From DATKDF01 sp963752045 (lineage in GTDB: Bacteria > Acidobacteriota > Vicinamibacteria > Vicinamibacterales > SCN-69-37), in assembly GCA_963752045.1 (NCBI GenBank), contig CAVVWN010000007.1, forward strand, positions 248,001 to 312,000: a stretch of DNA of 64,000 bases, given 5' to 3'. Below are positions 1 to 11,512 of the stretch, piece by piece (the first letter of the stretch is position 1; every line of letters starts with the position of its first letter). The position numbers and the translations under genes were made by a program. The notes under the pieces are model-generated. The model was not told the origin of the DNA, searched no databases, and saw only the letters and a list, made by a program, of their open reading frames with translations.

Positions 1-432
1 GATGTGGAGTTCGACTCGCCGGGCCCGTCGTACACCGATACGACGCTCGACCGGCTCTCGGCTCGCGGCATCGACACAAGAACGCTCTTCTTCATCATCG
101 GCGCCGACGCATTCCGCGACATCGCTTCGTGGCGGAACTTCCCCGCCGTGCTCGACCGGTGCCACTTCGTGGTGGTCTCGCGGCCGGGCACGCCGGTCGA
201 GGAACTGCGGGTCGCGCTGCGACCCCTTTCCGCTCGCATGGTGCAGGCTCCGTGCACGATACCGGCCGAACCATGTATCTTCTTGGTGGACGCGTTGACG
301 CCGCCGGTTTCGTCGACGGACATCCGTGACAGACTGGCGTCCGGACGTCCGGTTGCCGGCCTGCTGCCGGCCTCCGTACAGGCCTACATCGAGAAGCACG
401 GCCTGTACGGACTCTCCCGAGGAGCCGCATGA
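1..432 (+). CDS. nadD: Nicotinate-nucleotide adenylyltransferase, C-terminal part (5' end outside window)
   Basis: Cytoplasmic enzyme of NAD synthesis that adenylates nicotinic acid mononucleotide. The frame is open from the first base, so the true start and the N-terminal nucleotide-binding HxGH motif lie upstream and cannot be checked. Visible family signatures are FFIIGADAFRDIASW near the left edge and the late SSTDIRDRL block, which corresponds to the ISSTxIR nucleotidyl-transferase motif. The tail IEKHGLYG is also typical. The stop overlaps the ATG of the ribosome silencing factor gene (ATGA). That nadD-rsfS pairing is common in bacteria and supports the call. Confidence 0.93.
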   Translation, partial: DVEFDSPGPSYTDTTLDRLSARGIDTRTLFFIIGADAFRDIASWRNFPAVLDRCHFVVVSRPGTPVEELRVALRPLSARMVQAPCTIPAEPCIFLVDALTPPVSSTDIRDRLASGRPVAGLLPASVQAYIEKHGLYGLSRGAA

Positions 433-830
433 CAGGAAAGTCAGAACCCAGGCCCCGCACGCGAACCCGCACCCGCACTCCTTCCTCTCGCCTTCCCGCC
501 GCGCTCAAGCGGGGCATCGAAGCTGCTCAGGACAAGAAGGCCGTCGACCTGGTCCTGTTGGACTTGCGCAAGACGTCGGCCTTCACCGACTTCTTCGTGA
601 TCTGCACGGGCACCAACATCCGGCAGGTCCAGGCAATTGCCGACGCCGTCCAGGACGCGCTCAGAAAGAAAGGCGTCAGACCGGCGCTCGTCGAGGGGTA
701 CGAGCGCGGTGACTGGGTGCTCGTGGACTACTTCGACTTCATCTTCCACATCTTCACGCCAGCCACACGCGAGTTCTACGGGCTCGAGCGCCTCTGGGGC
801 GACGCGGAACGCCGCGAGCTCTCGGCATAA
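429..830 (+). CDS. rsfS: Ribosome silencing factor RsfS
   Basis: RsfS (Iojap family) binds ribosomal protein uL14 and blocks joining of the 30S and 50S subunits during starvation. The protein is 133 aa. The core runs from about residue 28 to 125 and contains the family segments DLRKTSAFTDFFVICTG, VEGYERGDWVLVDY and FHIFTPATREFYGLERLW. The first 25 residues are an Arg/Thr-rich low-complexity stretch (repeated RT dipeptides) not usual for the family. A start closer to the core is possible, but the ATG overlapping the nadD stop gives normal translational coupling. Family identity is clear. Confidence 0.93.
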   Translation: MTGKSEPRPRTRTRTRTPSSRLPAALKRGIEAAQDKKAVDLVLLDLRKTSAFTDFFVICTGTNIRQVQAIADAVQDALRKKGVRPALVEGYERGDWVLVDYFDFIFHIFTPATREFYGLERLWGDAERRELSA

Positions 831-952
831 TCTGCGGCGATCGCCGCGGGCGGGGATGGCAGAATCTGCCGGACCTGCCGTAGTCCGGTCCGACAGGACG
901 CCGCGCCGGGTCGTCCGGCTGGTGGCAAAGCGCTTGCAGCAGCGCCGCCCAG

Positions 953-1747
953 GTGCTTGCCCTCGCTGCGAATACGCTTGTCCGAGTCCTGCTGGAACCG
1001 GCGTGCGCGGTTTGCGCCGATCCGCTCGAGCAGCCGCTCGCCGGTCCACTCTGCGGTACGTGTCGCGCGGCCGTGTGCAGGCTGACCGCGCCGCTCTGCG
1101 TCATCTGTGGCGAGCCGCTGGCCTCAGCCGGCGTCTCCGGCCCGCTCTGCAGGCGTTGTGACGGGCGGAGGCCTGCGTTTCGCGTAGCCCGCAGCGTCGG
1201 CCGCTACGATGGCACCCTGCGGGAGATGATCCACGCCTTCAAGTACGGCCGCCGCCGGACGCTGTCCGTTCCGCTGGCGGCCTGGCTCGCCGACGCGGGC
1301 CGAGACCTTCTGGCAGGCGCCGACGCCGTCATTCCCGTGCCGCTCCATCCGCTGCGGGCGCTCGAGCGAGGCTTCAACCAGGCCGACGATCTGGCCCGGC
1401 TGCTCGATCGCCCCGTCTGGCGTGTGCTCCGGCGAGTCCGGCGCGGCCGCCCGCAGGCGGGCCTGCCGGCGAGCGAACGGCACGCCAACGTCCGTGACGC
1501 CTTCGGCCTCGCACCTCGCGGGCGGCTCGGAACCGGGCGTGCGCTCGGATCGCCGCCATTGCGAAACGCGGCGGTGATCCTGATTGACGATGTGATGACG
1601 ACCGGCGCGACGCTCGATGCCTGCAGCCGCGTCCTCCTCCGGGCCGGCGTCAGGCGTGTCGGCGCCCTGACGGTGGCGCGATCCGCGTCAACACGGCACG
1701 CTCCACAGCCAGAGCCACGTCATCTTTCGACTGCTCGGCATCGATGA
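953..1747 (+). CDS. comF: ComF family phosphoribosyltransferase-like protein
   Basis: ComF-like proteins combine a cysteine-rich N-terminal zinc ribbon with a type I phosphoribosyltransferase fold and are linked to DNA uptake in competent bacteria; the exact reaction is not settled. Cysteine pairs CAVC, CGTC, CVIC and CRRC fall within about residues 18-70. The PRPP-binding loop VILIDDVMTTGAT lies near residues 207-219, and AFKYGRR and ERGFNQADDLA are family landmarks. The start is GTG. The last part runs antisense through the 3' end of tmk, a 98-base convergent overlap. The extra ~20 residues after the usual ComF end are probably dispensable. Confidence 0.88.
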   Translation: MLALAANTLVRVLLEPACAVCADPLEQPLAGPLCGTCRAAVCRLTAPLCVICGEPLASAGVSGPLCRRCDGRRPAFRVARSVGRYDGTLREMIHAFKYGRRRTLSVPLAAWLADAGRDLLAGADAVIPVPLHPLRALERGFNQADDLARLLDRPVWRVLRRVRRGRPQAGLPASERHANVRDAFGLAPRGRLGTGRALGSPPLRNAAVILIDDVMTTGATLDACSRVLLRAGVRRVGALTVARSASTRHAPQPEPRHLSTARHR

Positions 1748-2258
1748 CGACCCAGGCCGGTGAGGCGGCGGCCTGACGCCGGTAGCCCTCCCGGACGCGC
1801 CCGAGGAGGGCCAGGTCGCGCTCGAAGCGGTCGCGTCCCGATGCCTTCCGCGCGACGGCCGTCTCGGGCGCGATGTCGAGCAGCACCGTGACCGTCGGCT
1901 CGGGCAGAAGCCTCTGCACGTCGTCGAGCCAGCGGGCGTCGACGCCCTGCGCCTCGCCGTAGGCCAGGCTCGAGGCCCGATAGCGATCGCAGATGACGAC
2001 GTGACCGGCACCCAACCACTGCTGGAGCCGCGGCAGATACTCCATCCGGTTGGCCACGTAGAGAAGCTGCAGGACGTCGGGGCCGAACTCGCGTTCGCCG
2101 GCGAGCGCCCGGGATATCTCCCGGCCGATGGGCGTGTCGTAGTCGGGAAAGGAGAGGGCGTGTACGGTTCGGCCATCCCGTTCGAGCCGAGCGCGCAGGT
2201 GACGGGTCTGCGTCTCCTTGCCGCTCTGGTCGAGGCCTTCAAACGCAATCAGCATCAT
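1650..2258 (-). CDS. tmk: Thymidylate kinase
   Basis: Phosphorylates dTMP to dTDP in the cytoplasm. The 202-aa protein has the P-loop GLDQSGKET at about residues 8-16, the substrate-binding segment LSFPDYDTPIGREI, and DRYRASSLAYGEAQG, which carries the DRY motif and the lid-side residues. The P-loop wording (Asp-Gln-Ser rather than Asp-Gly-Ala) differs from the E. coli type and is closer to the GLDxSGK type. The gene follows lysA with start and stop overlapped in ATGATGA, so the two are probably co-transcribed. The 3' end overlaps comF in antisense. Confidence 0.92.
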   Translation of the reverse strand: MMLIAFEGLDQSGKETQTRHLRARLERDGRTVHALSFPDYDTPIGREISRALAGEREFGPDVLQLLYVANRMEYLPRLQQWLGAGHVVICDRYRASSLAYGEAQGVDARWLDDVQRLLPEPTVTVLLDIAPETAVARKASGRDRFERDLALLGRVREGYRRQAAASPAWVVIDAEQSKDDVALAVERAVLTRIAPPSGRRHA

Positions 2259-3538
2259 TCGTCCCAGCGCAGCATGTCCTCGAGCGTCTGCCGGCGCCGG
2301 ATGCGCCGCCAGCCGGTGGCGTCGACCAGCACTTCAGCCGCCGTCGGACGGCGATTGTAGTTGGAGGCCATGACCGCTCCGTAGGCTCCCGTGTCCCGAA
2401 TGGCCAGCCGGTCGCCAACCTCGAGCGGCGGCAGCCGCCGGTGAGCGCCCAGCGTATCAGACGTCTCACACACCGGACCGACGACGTCGGCGTCGATCGG
2501 CGGTCCGTCACGTGGCGTGACAGGTTCGATGTGGTGGTACGCGCCGTACAACGCGGGCCTGAGCAGATCGGTCATGCCCGCATCGACGACGACGAACTGG
2601 GCTGCCGGCTCCGGTGTGCGCCGTTTGCCCGCGTCGCGCGGCCGGGCAGCGCGCGGCTTCACATCGACGACCGTCGTCACGAGAATGCCGGCGGGGCCGA
2701 CGATCCACCGGCCCGGCTCCACGACGAGCAGTAGTCCCGTGTCTCGGACCGCAGGCACGATCGCCTGAGCGTACGCCTCAGGGGTCAGGACCGGGTCGTG
2801 CGGCCGGTACGGAATGCCGAGTCCGCCGCCGAGGTCGAGATGCTCGAGCATCGTGCCCTCGGCCCTGAGCGCCAGCGCCACGTCGGCCAGGGCGCGCGCC
2901 GTCTGCCTCAGCGGCTCGGGGTCGGAGATCTGCGATCCGATGTGCGCATGAAGCCCGACGAGATGGAGGGCCGGGCGCGAGGCGACGTCGCGAATCACGG
3001 CCATCGCCTCCGGGAGCGCAATGCCGAACTTCGTCGCGCGCAGACCGGTCGAGATGTGGGGATGGCTGCGCGCATCGACGTCCGGGTTGAGGCGCACGGC
3101 GATGCGCGTGCGCACGCCCCGTTCCCGCGCCAGCGCGTCGATGCGGCCGACCTCGCCGGCCGACTCGACGTTGACGGCGGCAAGCCCGAGCGCCACGGCG
3201 CGCTCCAGTTCGGCGCGGCTCTTGCCGACGCCGGTGAACACGATCTGGCCCGGCTCGAACCCTGCCCGAAGCGCCACCTCGATCTCGCCGCCGGAATTGG
3301 CATCGGCCGACGCACCGAGCGTGCGCATGAGCCTGGCGATGCCGAGCGTAGAGTTGGCCTTGAGGGCGTAGTGCAGCCGATGCGGACAGCCGGAGAGCGC
3401 CGTGTCGAGCGCGTGAAAGCGGTCGGCGATGAGTGCCGCACTGTAGACGTGCACCGGCGTGCCCGCTTCGCGGGCAATCCGGCCGACATGCACGTGATCG
3501 CAGTGGAGGTCGCCCTGCCGTCGCTCGAATCCCGACAC
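2255..3538 (-). CDS. lysA: Diaminopimelate decarboxylase
   Basis: PLP-dependent last step of lysine synthesis, converting meso-diaminopimelate to L-lysine. The 427-aa protein is full length. YALKANST holds the PLP lysine, HAHIGSQI is the barrel motif, EPGRWIVGPAG binds the PLP phosphate side, and CETSDTLG carries the catalytic cysteine of the fold type III decarboxylases. GAYGAVMASNYN is the usual C-terminal signature. It heads a two-gene unit with tmk. A TACAAT hexamer lies about 10 bases before the ATG and could be a -10 element giving an almost leaderless mRNA. Confidence 0.95.
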   Translation of the reverse strand: MSGFERRQGDLHCDHVHVGRIAREAGTPVHVYSAALIADRFHALDTALSGCPHRLHYALKANSTLGIARLMRTLGASADANSGGEIEVALRAGFEPGQIVFTGVGKSRAELERAVALGLAAVNVESAGEVGRIDALARERGVRTRIAVRLNPDVDARSHPHISTGLRATKFGIALPEAMAVIRDVASRPALHLVGLHAHIGSQISDPEPLRQTARALADVALALRAEGTMLEHLDLGGGLGIPYRPHDPVLTPEAYAQAIVPAVRDTGLLLVVEPGRWIVGPAGILVTTVVDVKPRAARPRDAGKRRTPEPAAQFVVVDAGMTDLLRPALYGAYHHIEPVTPRDGPPIDADVVGPVCETSDTLGAHRRLPPLEVGDRLAIRDTGAYGAVMASNYNRRPTAAEVLVDATGWRRIRRRQTLEDMLRWDE

Positions 3539-3548
3539 GCGACCCGAG

Positions 3549-3554
3549 ATTGTA
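3549..3554 (-). promoter_or_regulatory. Candidate -10 element of lysA
   Basis: TACAAT on the minus strand with 10 bases before the lysA ATG. It belongs to a set of TA(G/C)AAT hexamers lying 6-12 bases before starts in this window. No clear -35 was recognised. Confidence 0.35.
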
Positions 3555-3584
3555 TCCGCGAACCAACTGGCGCGTCTGTACCCG

Positions 3585-4973
3585 TCAGTCCGGCAGGCGA
3601 CGGCTGTCCCCGACGATCTCGCCGGCTACGGCGTAGTAGCCGTGCCGGTAGAGCACTTTGACGTTCGGCCGGCTGACTTCGATGCGAATCTGCCGGTACG
3701 CGCCGTCCCAGTCCCCATTCGTCGGCACGTAGCCAAGGACGTATTGAAAGCGGGTGGCGACGTCGAGGCGGTTCATCGCGTGCTCGCCCGTCCGAAACGC
3801 CCAGGCTTGTCCGCCGGACAGGTCCGCCATGGCGCGCATGCCGCGCACGGTGAAGGTCTGGTTGAAGACCTGTGACGGCGTCGGCACGGCCGGAATGGGC
3901 CCGCGCGGACCGGCGACTGGCGCCGCCACGACGCCGCCGGTGTGAATGAGATCGAGCGCGACTCTCGCGTCGGAGGCAAGCGCGGCCAGTCGATCCTCGT
4001 CATTGCTGTCGTGAAGTCCGAGCGCGCCTTCGACCGAGACGAGCAGCAGGTGCTTCTCGCCATCGACGTGCCGCAGGTAGTCGAGCCCCTTGTGGACGTT
4101 GCCAAGGTCGGTGAGCGCGGCCACCGCCCGTCCGATGTAGTCCTCGTAATAGCGCCCGAGCAGGCCGTCGTCCATGGCCTCGCTGAGCCCGGGAAGCTGG
4201 CCGTCACGCGCCCCGAACCGGGCCATCGCCGCGTCCGTCTCGGCCGGCCGGCCCGCGGCGAGCGCGGCCCGGGCTTCGTCGCGGCGCATCCCGGCAGGTG
4301 GATCCGGCAGGGTGAACCCGCCGTAGAGGCCGGTACCGAACACGTCATCAATCCGGTTCTGGATGAAGACGGGCATCTCGGCCGGACCGAGCACTCCCAT
4401 CACGAGGTTCTGGTTCTGCGCGATGAGCGCTTCGATCTCCGTGTGGGCGGCCTCGTAGCGTTCGATGAGGTCGGCCACAGACGCATGGTCGGTCGTGAAG
4501 TCCGTCGCGCGGTTGTAGCCGATGACCGCCACCTGGTCCTGGGGCAGCAGACGCTCCCGCAGGAAATCGGCCAGCGCGTCGAAGATCTTGACGGGGCCGG
4601 TCTGCCGGCCGCGGCCGACCACGATCAGGAAGACGCGCCGGTTCTGGGGCGTCAGGCTCCCGGTCGCCATCACCATCGGCCCGGCTGAAAGGGGCGCGCT
4701 CGCCGCCGCAGGCTCGGCCGAAAGCTCCGACCGCAGGAACTCCTGGATCGTCTGCGGCACGTCGTCCTCGAGAATCGTGAAGTCGCCGCGGACGAGGTCG
4801 GTGATCGGCTGCCCGTAGGGGTCGAGGACGCGAACGACCACCGGCACCATCGTGACGCCGGCCCGGAACTGCGCGCCGGGCCGACGCTCCTGGGTCGCGT
4901 CGGCCGAGAGCACAAGGGTGCCCACGAGCGTCAGTCCGACGCCTGCGGCAATGCTCCTGGTCATGCGCACCAT
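3585..4973 (-). CDS. Exported VWFA-related domain protein
   Basis: Secreted protein of 462 aa with an N-terminal signal sequence (SIAAGVGLTLVGTLVLSADA). The front part, FRAGVTMVPVVVRVLDPYG followed by VRGDFTILEDD, is typical of the acidobacterial VWFA-related family: a short beta domain describing a 'definition', then a von Willebrand A-like fold. VFLIVVGRGRQTGP stands where the MIDAS DxSxS motif would be and lacks that motif, so metal binding is doubtful. The C-terminal FQYVLGYVPTNGDWDGAYRQ is a recurring family block. Substrate or partner is unknown. It stands alone, divergent from the ECF sigma operon. Confidence 0.8.
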   Translation of the reverse strand: MVRMTRSIAAGVGLTLVGTLVLSADATQERRPGAQFRAGVTMVPVVVRVLDPYGQPITDLVRGDFTILEDDVPQTIQEFLRSELSAEPAAASAPLSAGPMVMATGSLTPQNRRVFLIVVGRGRQTGPVKIFDALADFLRERLLPQDQVAVIGYNRATDFTTDHASVADLIERYEAAHTEIEALIAQNQNLVMGVLGPAEMPVFIQNRIDDVFGTGLYGGFTLPDPPAGMRRDEARAALAAGRPAETDAAMARFGARDGQLPGLSEAMDDGLLGRYYEDYIGRAVAALTDLGNVHKGLDYLRHVDGEKHLLLVSVEGALGLHDSNDEDRLAALASDARVALDLIHTGGVVAAPVAGPRGPIPAVPTPSQVFNQTFTVRGMRAMADLSGGQAWAFRTGEHAMNRLDVATRFQYVLGYVPTNGDWDGAYRQIRIEVSRPNVKVLYRHGYYAVAGEIVGDSRRLPD

Positions 4974-5057
4974 GGCTTTCGAGAGATGGCCGATGCCCCA
5001 ATCATACGTCAGCGCGGAATGTTATGATCCGCGGACGATTCGCCGCCTGTTCCACTC

Positions 5058-5681
5058 ATGCCGAGCGACCCGAACCCGTCTCCCGCGTCCGACATGGACG
5101 AGCTGATCGCCCGGTGCCTCAGCGGCGACCAGGTCGCGTGGGAGCAGATCGTTCGTCAGCACTGGCGCAAGGTCTTCAATCTGGCCTACAAGTTCGTGGG
5201 CCGGCACGACGAAGCGGAAGATCTGACTCAGGACATCTTCCTGAAGATCTTCAAGGCCCTGCACACGTTCGATCGACGGGCCAACTTCCAGACCTGGCTC
5301 ATCAGCATCAGCCGCAACCTGTGCATCGACCACTACCGGAGCGTGCGCAAGGAACGCGAAACGATGGCGCGGGAAGTCGATGCGTCGACGTTGAAACCGG
5401 TGTCGCGCGAGCAGAGCCCGCACGGCTACGTGGAACAGCAGGACCTGCGTCATCTCATTCGGCGGGCCCTGGCCGAACTGCCGCCGAGCCTGCGCGAGGC
5501 CGTCGTGCTGCGCGACCTGAAGGAATTTTCCTATCAGGAAATTGCCGACAAGCTCAGCCTGCCGGAAGGCACGGTCAAGTCGCGGATCAACCGCGGGCGG
5601 CTCGAACTTGGCCGGCAGCTTCGTCGTCTTCAGTCTCAGGGACCGGCGCCTGCGCCGATGCCCACCGGAGGGGATACATGA
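5058..5681 (+). CDS. ECF-type RNA polymerase sigma factor
   Basis: Sigma-70 family, extracytoplasmic-function type, 207 aa, directing RNA polymerase to a dedicated promoter class. Region 2 is visible as EDLTQDIFLKIFKAL followed by FQTWLISISRNLCIDHYR, and region 4 as ELPPSLREAVVLRDL and GTVKSRINRGRLELG (helix-turn-helix). No anti-sigma factor gene is adjacent. Instead a STAS protein follows with an ATGA overlap and then a 91-aa protein, suggesting one transcript. Regulation through a partner-switching step is an inference from this neighbourhood. Confidence 0.92.
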   Translation: MPSDPNPSPASDMDELIARCLSGDQVAWEQIVRQHWRKVFNLAYKFVGRHDEAEDLTQDIFLKIFKALHTFDRRANFQTWLISISRNLCIDHYRSVRKERETMAREVDASTLKPVSREQSPHGYVEQQDLRHLIRRALAELPPSLREAVVLRDLKEFSYQEIADKLSLPEGTVKSRINRGRLELGRQLRRLQSQGPAPAPMPTGGDT

Positions 5682-6019
5682 ACGTGACGACCCGGCACAT
5701 CGGTGACATCGTGGTACTGCAGGTCAGCGAGCCCAGGCTCACCTACCCGATCCTGGCGGACTTCGCCACGGCGGCAACGGATCTCATCGGCGCCGGCCAG
5801 AAGAAGATCCTGGTGGACCTGACGCCGGTGGCCTACGTCGACAGCGCCACGATCGGCTGCCTCATGGACCTCTACCGTCAGGCCACCAGTGCGGGCGGCA
5901 CCTTCAAGCTCTCCGGCGTGCAGAAGCGGGTTGAGACGATGCTCACGATGACCGGCGCCCACAACTTCCTCGAGGTGCACGCCGATCAGGCGAGCGCCCT
6001 GGCGAGCTTCGGAGGCTAG
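5678..6019 (+). CDS. STAS-domain anti-sigma factor antagonist-like protein
   Basis: A 113-aa single STAS domain like SpoIIAA/RsbV. In that family an unphosphorylated antagonist binds the anti-sigma kinase and frees the sigma factor. The segment YVDSATIGCLMDLYRQA carries the conserved Asp-Ser at the usual phospho-acceptor position. The rest of the fold is visible as DIVVLQVSEP and GGTFKLSGVQKRVETML. The ATG overlaps the stop of the sigma gene, so the two are translationally coupled. The matching kinase/anti-sigma is not in the window. Partner specificity is unknown. Confidence 0.85.
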   Translation: MNVTTRHIGDIVVLQVSEPRLTYPILADFATAATDLIGAGQKKILVDLTPVAYVDSATIGCLMDLYRQATSAGGTFKLSGVQKRVETMLTMTGAHNFLEVHADQASALASFGG

Positions 6020-6021
6020 AT

Positions 6022-6297
6022 ATGCGGACCATCAAGACGACCTCCGGAACCACGATTGAGCTCGACGGCGACGTGCTCGCTGTCATCGAAACGGTGTCGC
6101 GCGACCTGCTCCGACGGCAGGAGCTCGACTACGGCTTCGAAGACGTGGACCGCGAGTTCGACCACCTCGTGGGCCAGCTGTCGGACGAGGAGCTGCGGAG
6201 CTACCTGAAGGAAAGCCTGTTCATGAGCTTCAACCGGTTCGAAAATGACCGCCTGAGTCACGTCGTCAGAAAGGCGACGAGCGCGAAGGAGGAGTGA
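6022..6297 (+). CDS. Small acidic protein of unknown function in sigma/STAS operon
   Basis: Protein of 91 aa that I do not recognise. It starts two bases after the STAS stop and so is very likely the third cistron of the operon. It is charged and predicted mostly helical (EDVDREFDHLVGQLSDEELR, then SYLKESLFMSFNRFEN), with an N-terminal beta-like TTSGTTIELDGDVLA. No membrane segment, signal peptide or cysteine is present. Its position makes a role as an additional regulator of the sigma factor reasonable, but nothing in the sequence proves this. Confidence 0.75.
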   Translation: MRTIKTTSGTTIELDGDVLAVIETVSRDLLRRQELDYGFEDVDREFDHLVGQLSDEELRSYLKESLFMSFNRFENDRLSHVVRKATSAKEE

Positions 6298-6300
6298 GCG

Positions 6301-6313
6301 CCCCGAGCCGGGG
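6301..6313. terminator. Short hairpin between convergent genes
   Basis: CCCCG-AGC-CGGGG sits between the stop of the 91-aa gene and the stop of lpxC. It lacks a T-run on either side, so it is a weak candidate bidirectional terminator. Confidence 0.35.
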
Positions 6314-7225
6314 TCAGTTGGCGATGACGGGATGGTCCGCCGCAGCCCGCAAGCCGGCGTGAACCGCGGACAGATCCACCGATTCGACGAACTGCCAGGC
6401 ATCGCTCTGGCGCAGCACCTCGGCGGCAAGCGCCGTATGCAGCGCGTGACCGCCGCGATGCACGACGAGATGCCCCACGATCGGGTGGCCCACGAGCGCG
6501 AGATCGCCGACCACATCGAGAATCTTGTGCCGGACGAACTCGTCCTCGAAGCGCAACGGGTTGAGCACGCCCGTCTCGCCGAGCACCACCGCATTCTCGA
6601 GTGACCCGCCGAGCGCCATGCCGCGCTGGCGCAGCATTTCGACTTCCTTCAGAAAACCGAACGTGCGGGCCGGCGCGATCTCGTTCGCAAATACCTGCTC
6701 ATCGAGGTACAGCGTCTTCTGCTGGAGCCGGAGCAGCGGGTGGTTGAAGCTGATCGTGTAGCTGACCTTGAACCGGTCGGCCGGATAGAGCGCAATCCGC
6801 TTGTCGTCCTGCTGCACGTGAATGGGACGCAGGATCTGGATGATCTTCCGCTGGACGCCCAGTTCCTTCACGCCCGCGTCCTGAATCAGGTAGACCCAGG
6901 GCGCCGAGCTGCCGTCCATGATCGGGACTTCAGAGTGATTCAACTCGACGAGCACGTTGTCGACACCCAGACTCCGCAGCGCGGCCAGCAAGTGCTCGAC
7001 CGTCTCCACCGTCGCCTGGTTGGCAGTGAGGCCGGTCTGCAGATGCTGATGGGCGCCGAGATGCGAGACGTGCGCCGGAATCTCCACGCCGCCGAGGTCC
7101 ACGCGACGGAAGCGGATGCCGGTGTTCGCCGCCGCGGGCTTCAGGGAAACCGTGACCTTCTGGCCGGAATGGAGGCCAATCCCTGCGCAGTGAACCGTTC
7201 GGCGAAGCGTACGTTGGGCTGCCAT
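6314..7225 (-). CDS. lpxC: UDP-3-O-acyl-N-acetylglucosamine deacetylase
   Basis: Zinc deacetylase that commits UDP-GlcNAc derivatives to lipid A synthesis. The 303-aa length is normal. Family motifs in order are HCAGIGLHSGQ, TVEHLLAALRSLGVDN with the first zinc histidine, MDGSSAPWVYLI, the FVRHKILDVVGDLALVG block with the other zinc ligands (His and Asp), and HRGGHALH with the catalytic-site histidine. Presence of lpxC shows that the organism makes lipid A-type lipopolysaccharide. It is transcribed alone, away from uvrA, with a plausible promoter upstream. Confidence 0.96.
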   Translation of the reverse strand: MAAQRTLRRTVHCAGIGLHSGQKVTVSLKPAAANTGIRFRRVDLGGVEIPAHVSHLGAHQHLQTGLTANQATVETVEHLLAALRSLGVDNVLVELNHSEVPIMDGSSAPWVYLIQDAGVKELGVQRKIIQILRPIHVQQDDKRIALYPADRFKVSYTISFNHPLLRLQQKTLYLDEQVFANEIAPARTFGFLKEVEMLRQRGMALGGSLENAVVLGETGVLNPLRFEDEFVRHKILDVVGDLALVGHPIVGHLVVHRGGHALHTALAAEVLRQSDAWQFVESVDLSAVHAGLRAAADHPVIAN

Positions 7226-7278
7226 TCTCGGGCACTACATCCTTAAGCAATCAGGCTGCCAACGCAACCATGGCGCAC

Positions 7279-7307
7279 ATACTTACACACAACACCTTTG
7301 TATTCAA
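7279..7307 (-). promoter_or_regulatory. Candidate sigma-70 promoter of lpxC
   Basis: On the minus strand TTGAAT and AAGTAT are separated by 17 bases, leaving a leader of about 47 bases before the lpxC ATG. The -35 is a good match. The -10 keeps only the second A and last two bases of the consensus. Confidence 0.4.
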
Positions 7308-7415
7308 TGACTTGAAACATATGAGAGCCGTAGGAATCTGCTCCGACCGCAGCAAGTGTGGCCCTGCAGCCACACCAGAATCTGGCACCCCGTGTCAGGC
7401 GGGCCACACCAGCCT

Positions 7416-10283
<2,868 letters not shown>

Positions 10284-10324
10284 GCGCTCTAGGCCGACAA
10301 TCAGGCGGACAACCCAAAAGGATC

Positions 10325-10330
10325 ATTCTA
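10325..10330 (-). promoter_or_regulatory. Candidate -10 element of uvrA
   Basis: TAGAAT on the minus strand, which would give a leader of roughly 35 bases before the uvrA start. No convincing -35 was seen. Confidence 0.3.
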
Positions 10331-10363
10331 CCTGCGCGGGCGCGGGGGCGCCAGCGCCGTCGG

Positions 10364-11467
<1,104 letters not shown>

Positions 11468-11512
11468 GAATCGAGCAGCGGAATGCTATCATCCACGCCT
11501 CCCGGAGCCTTC

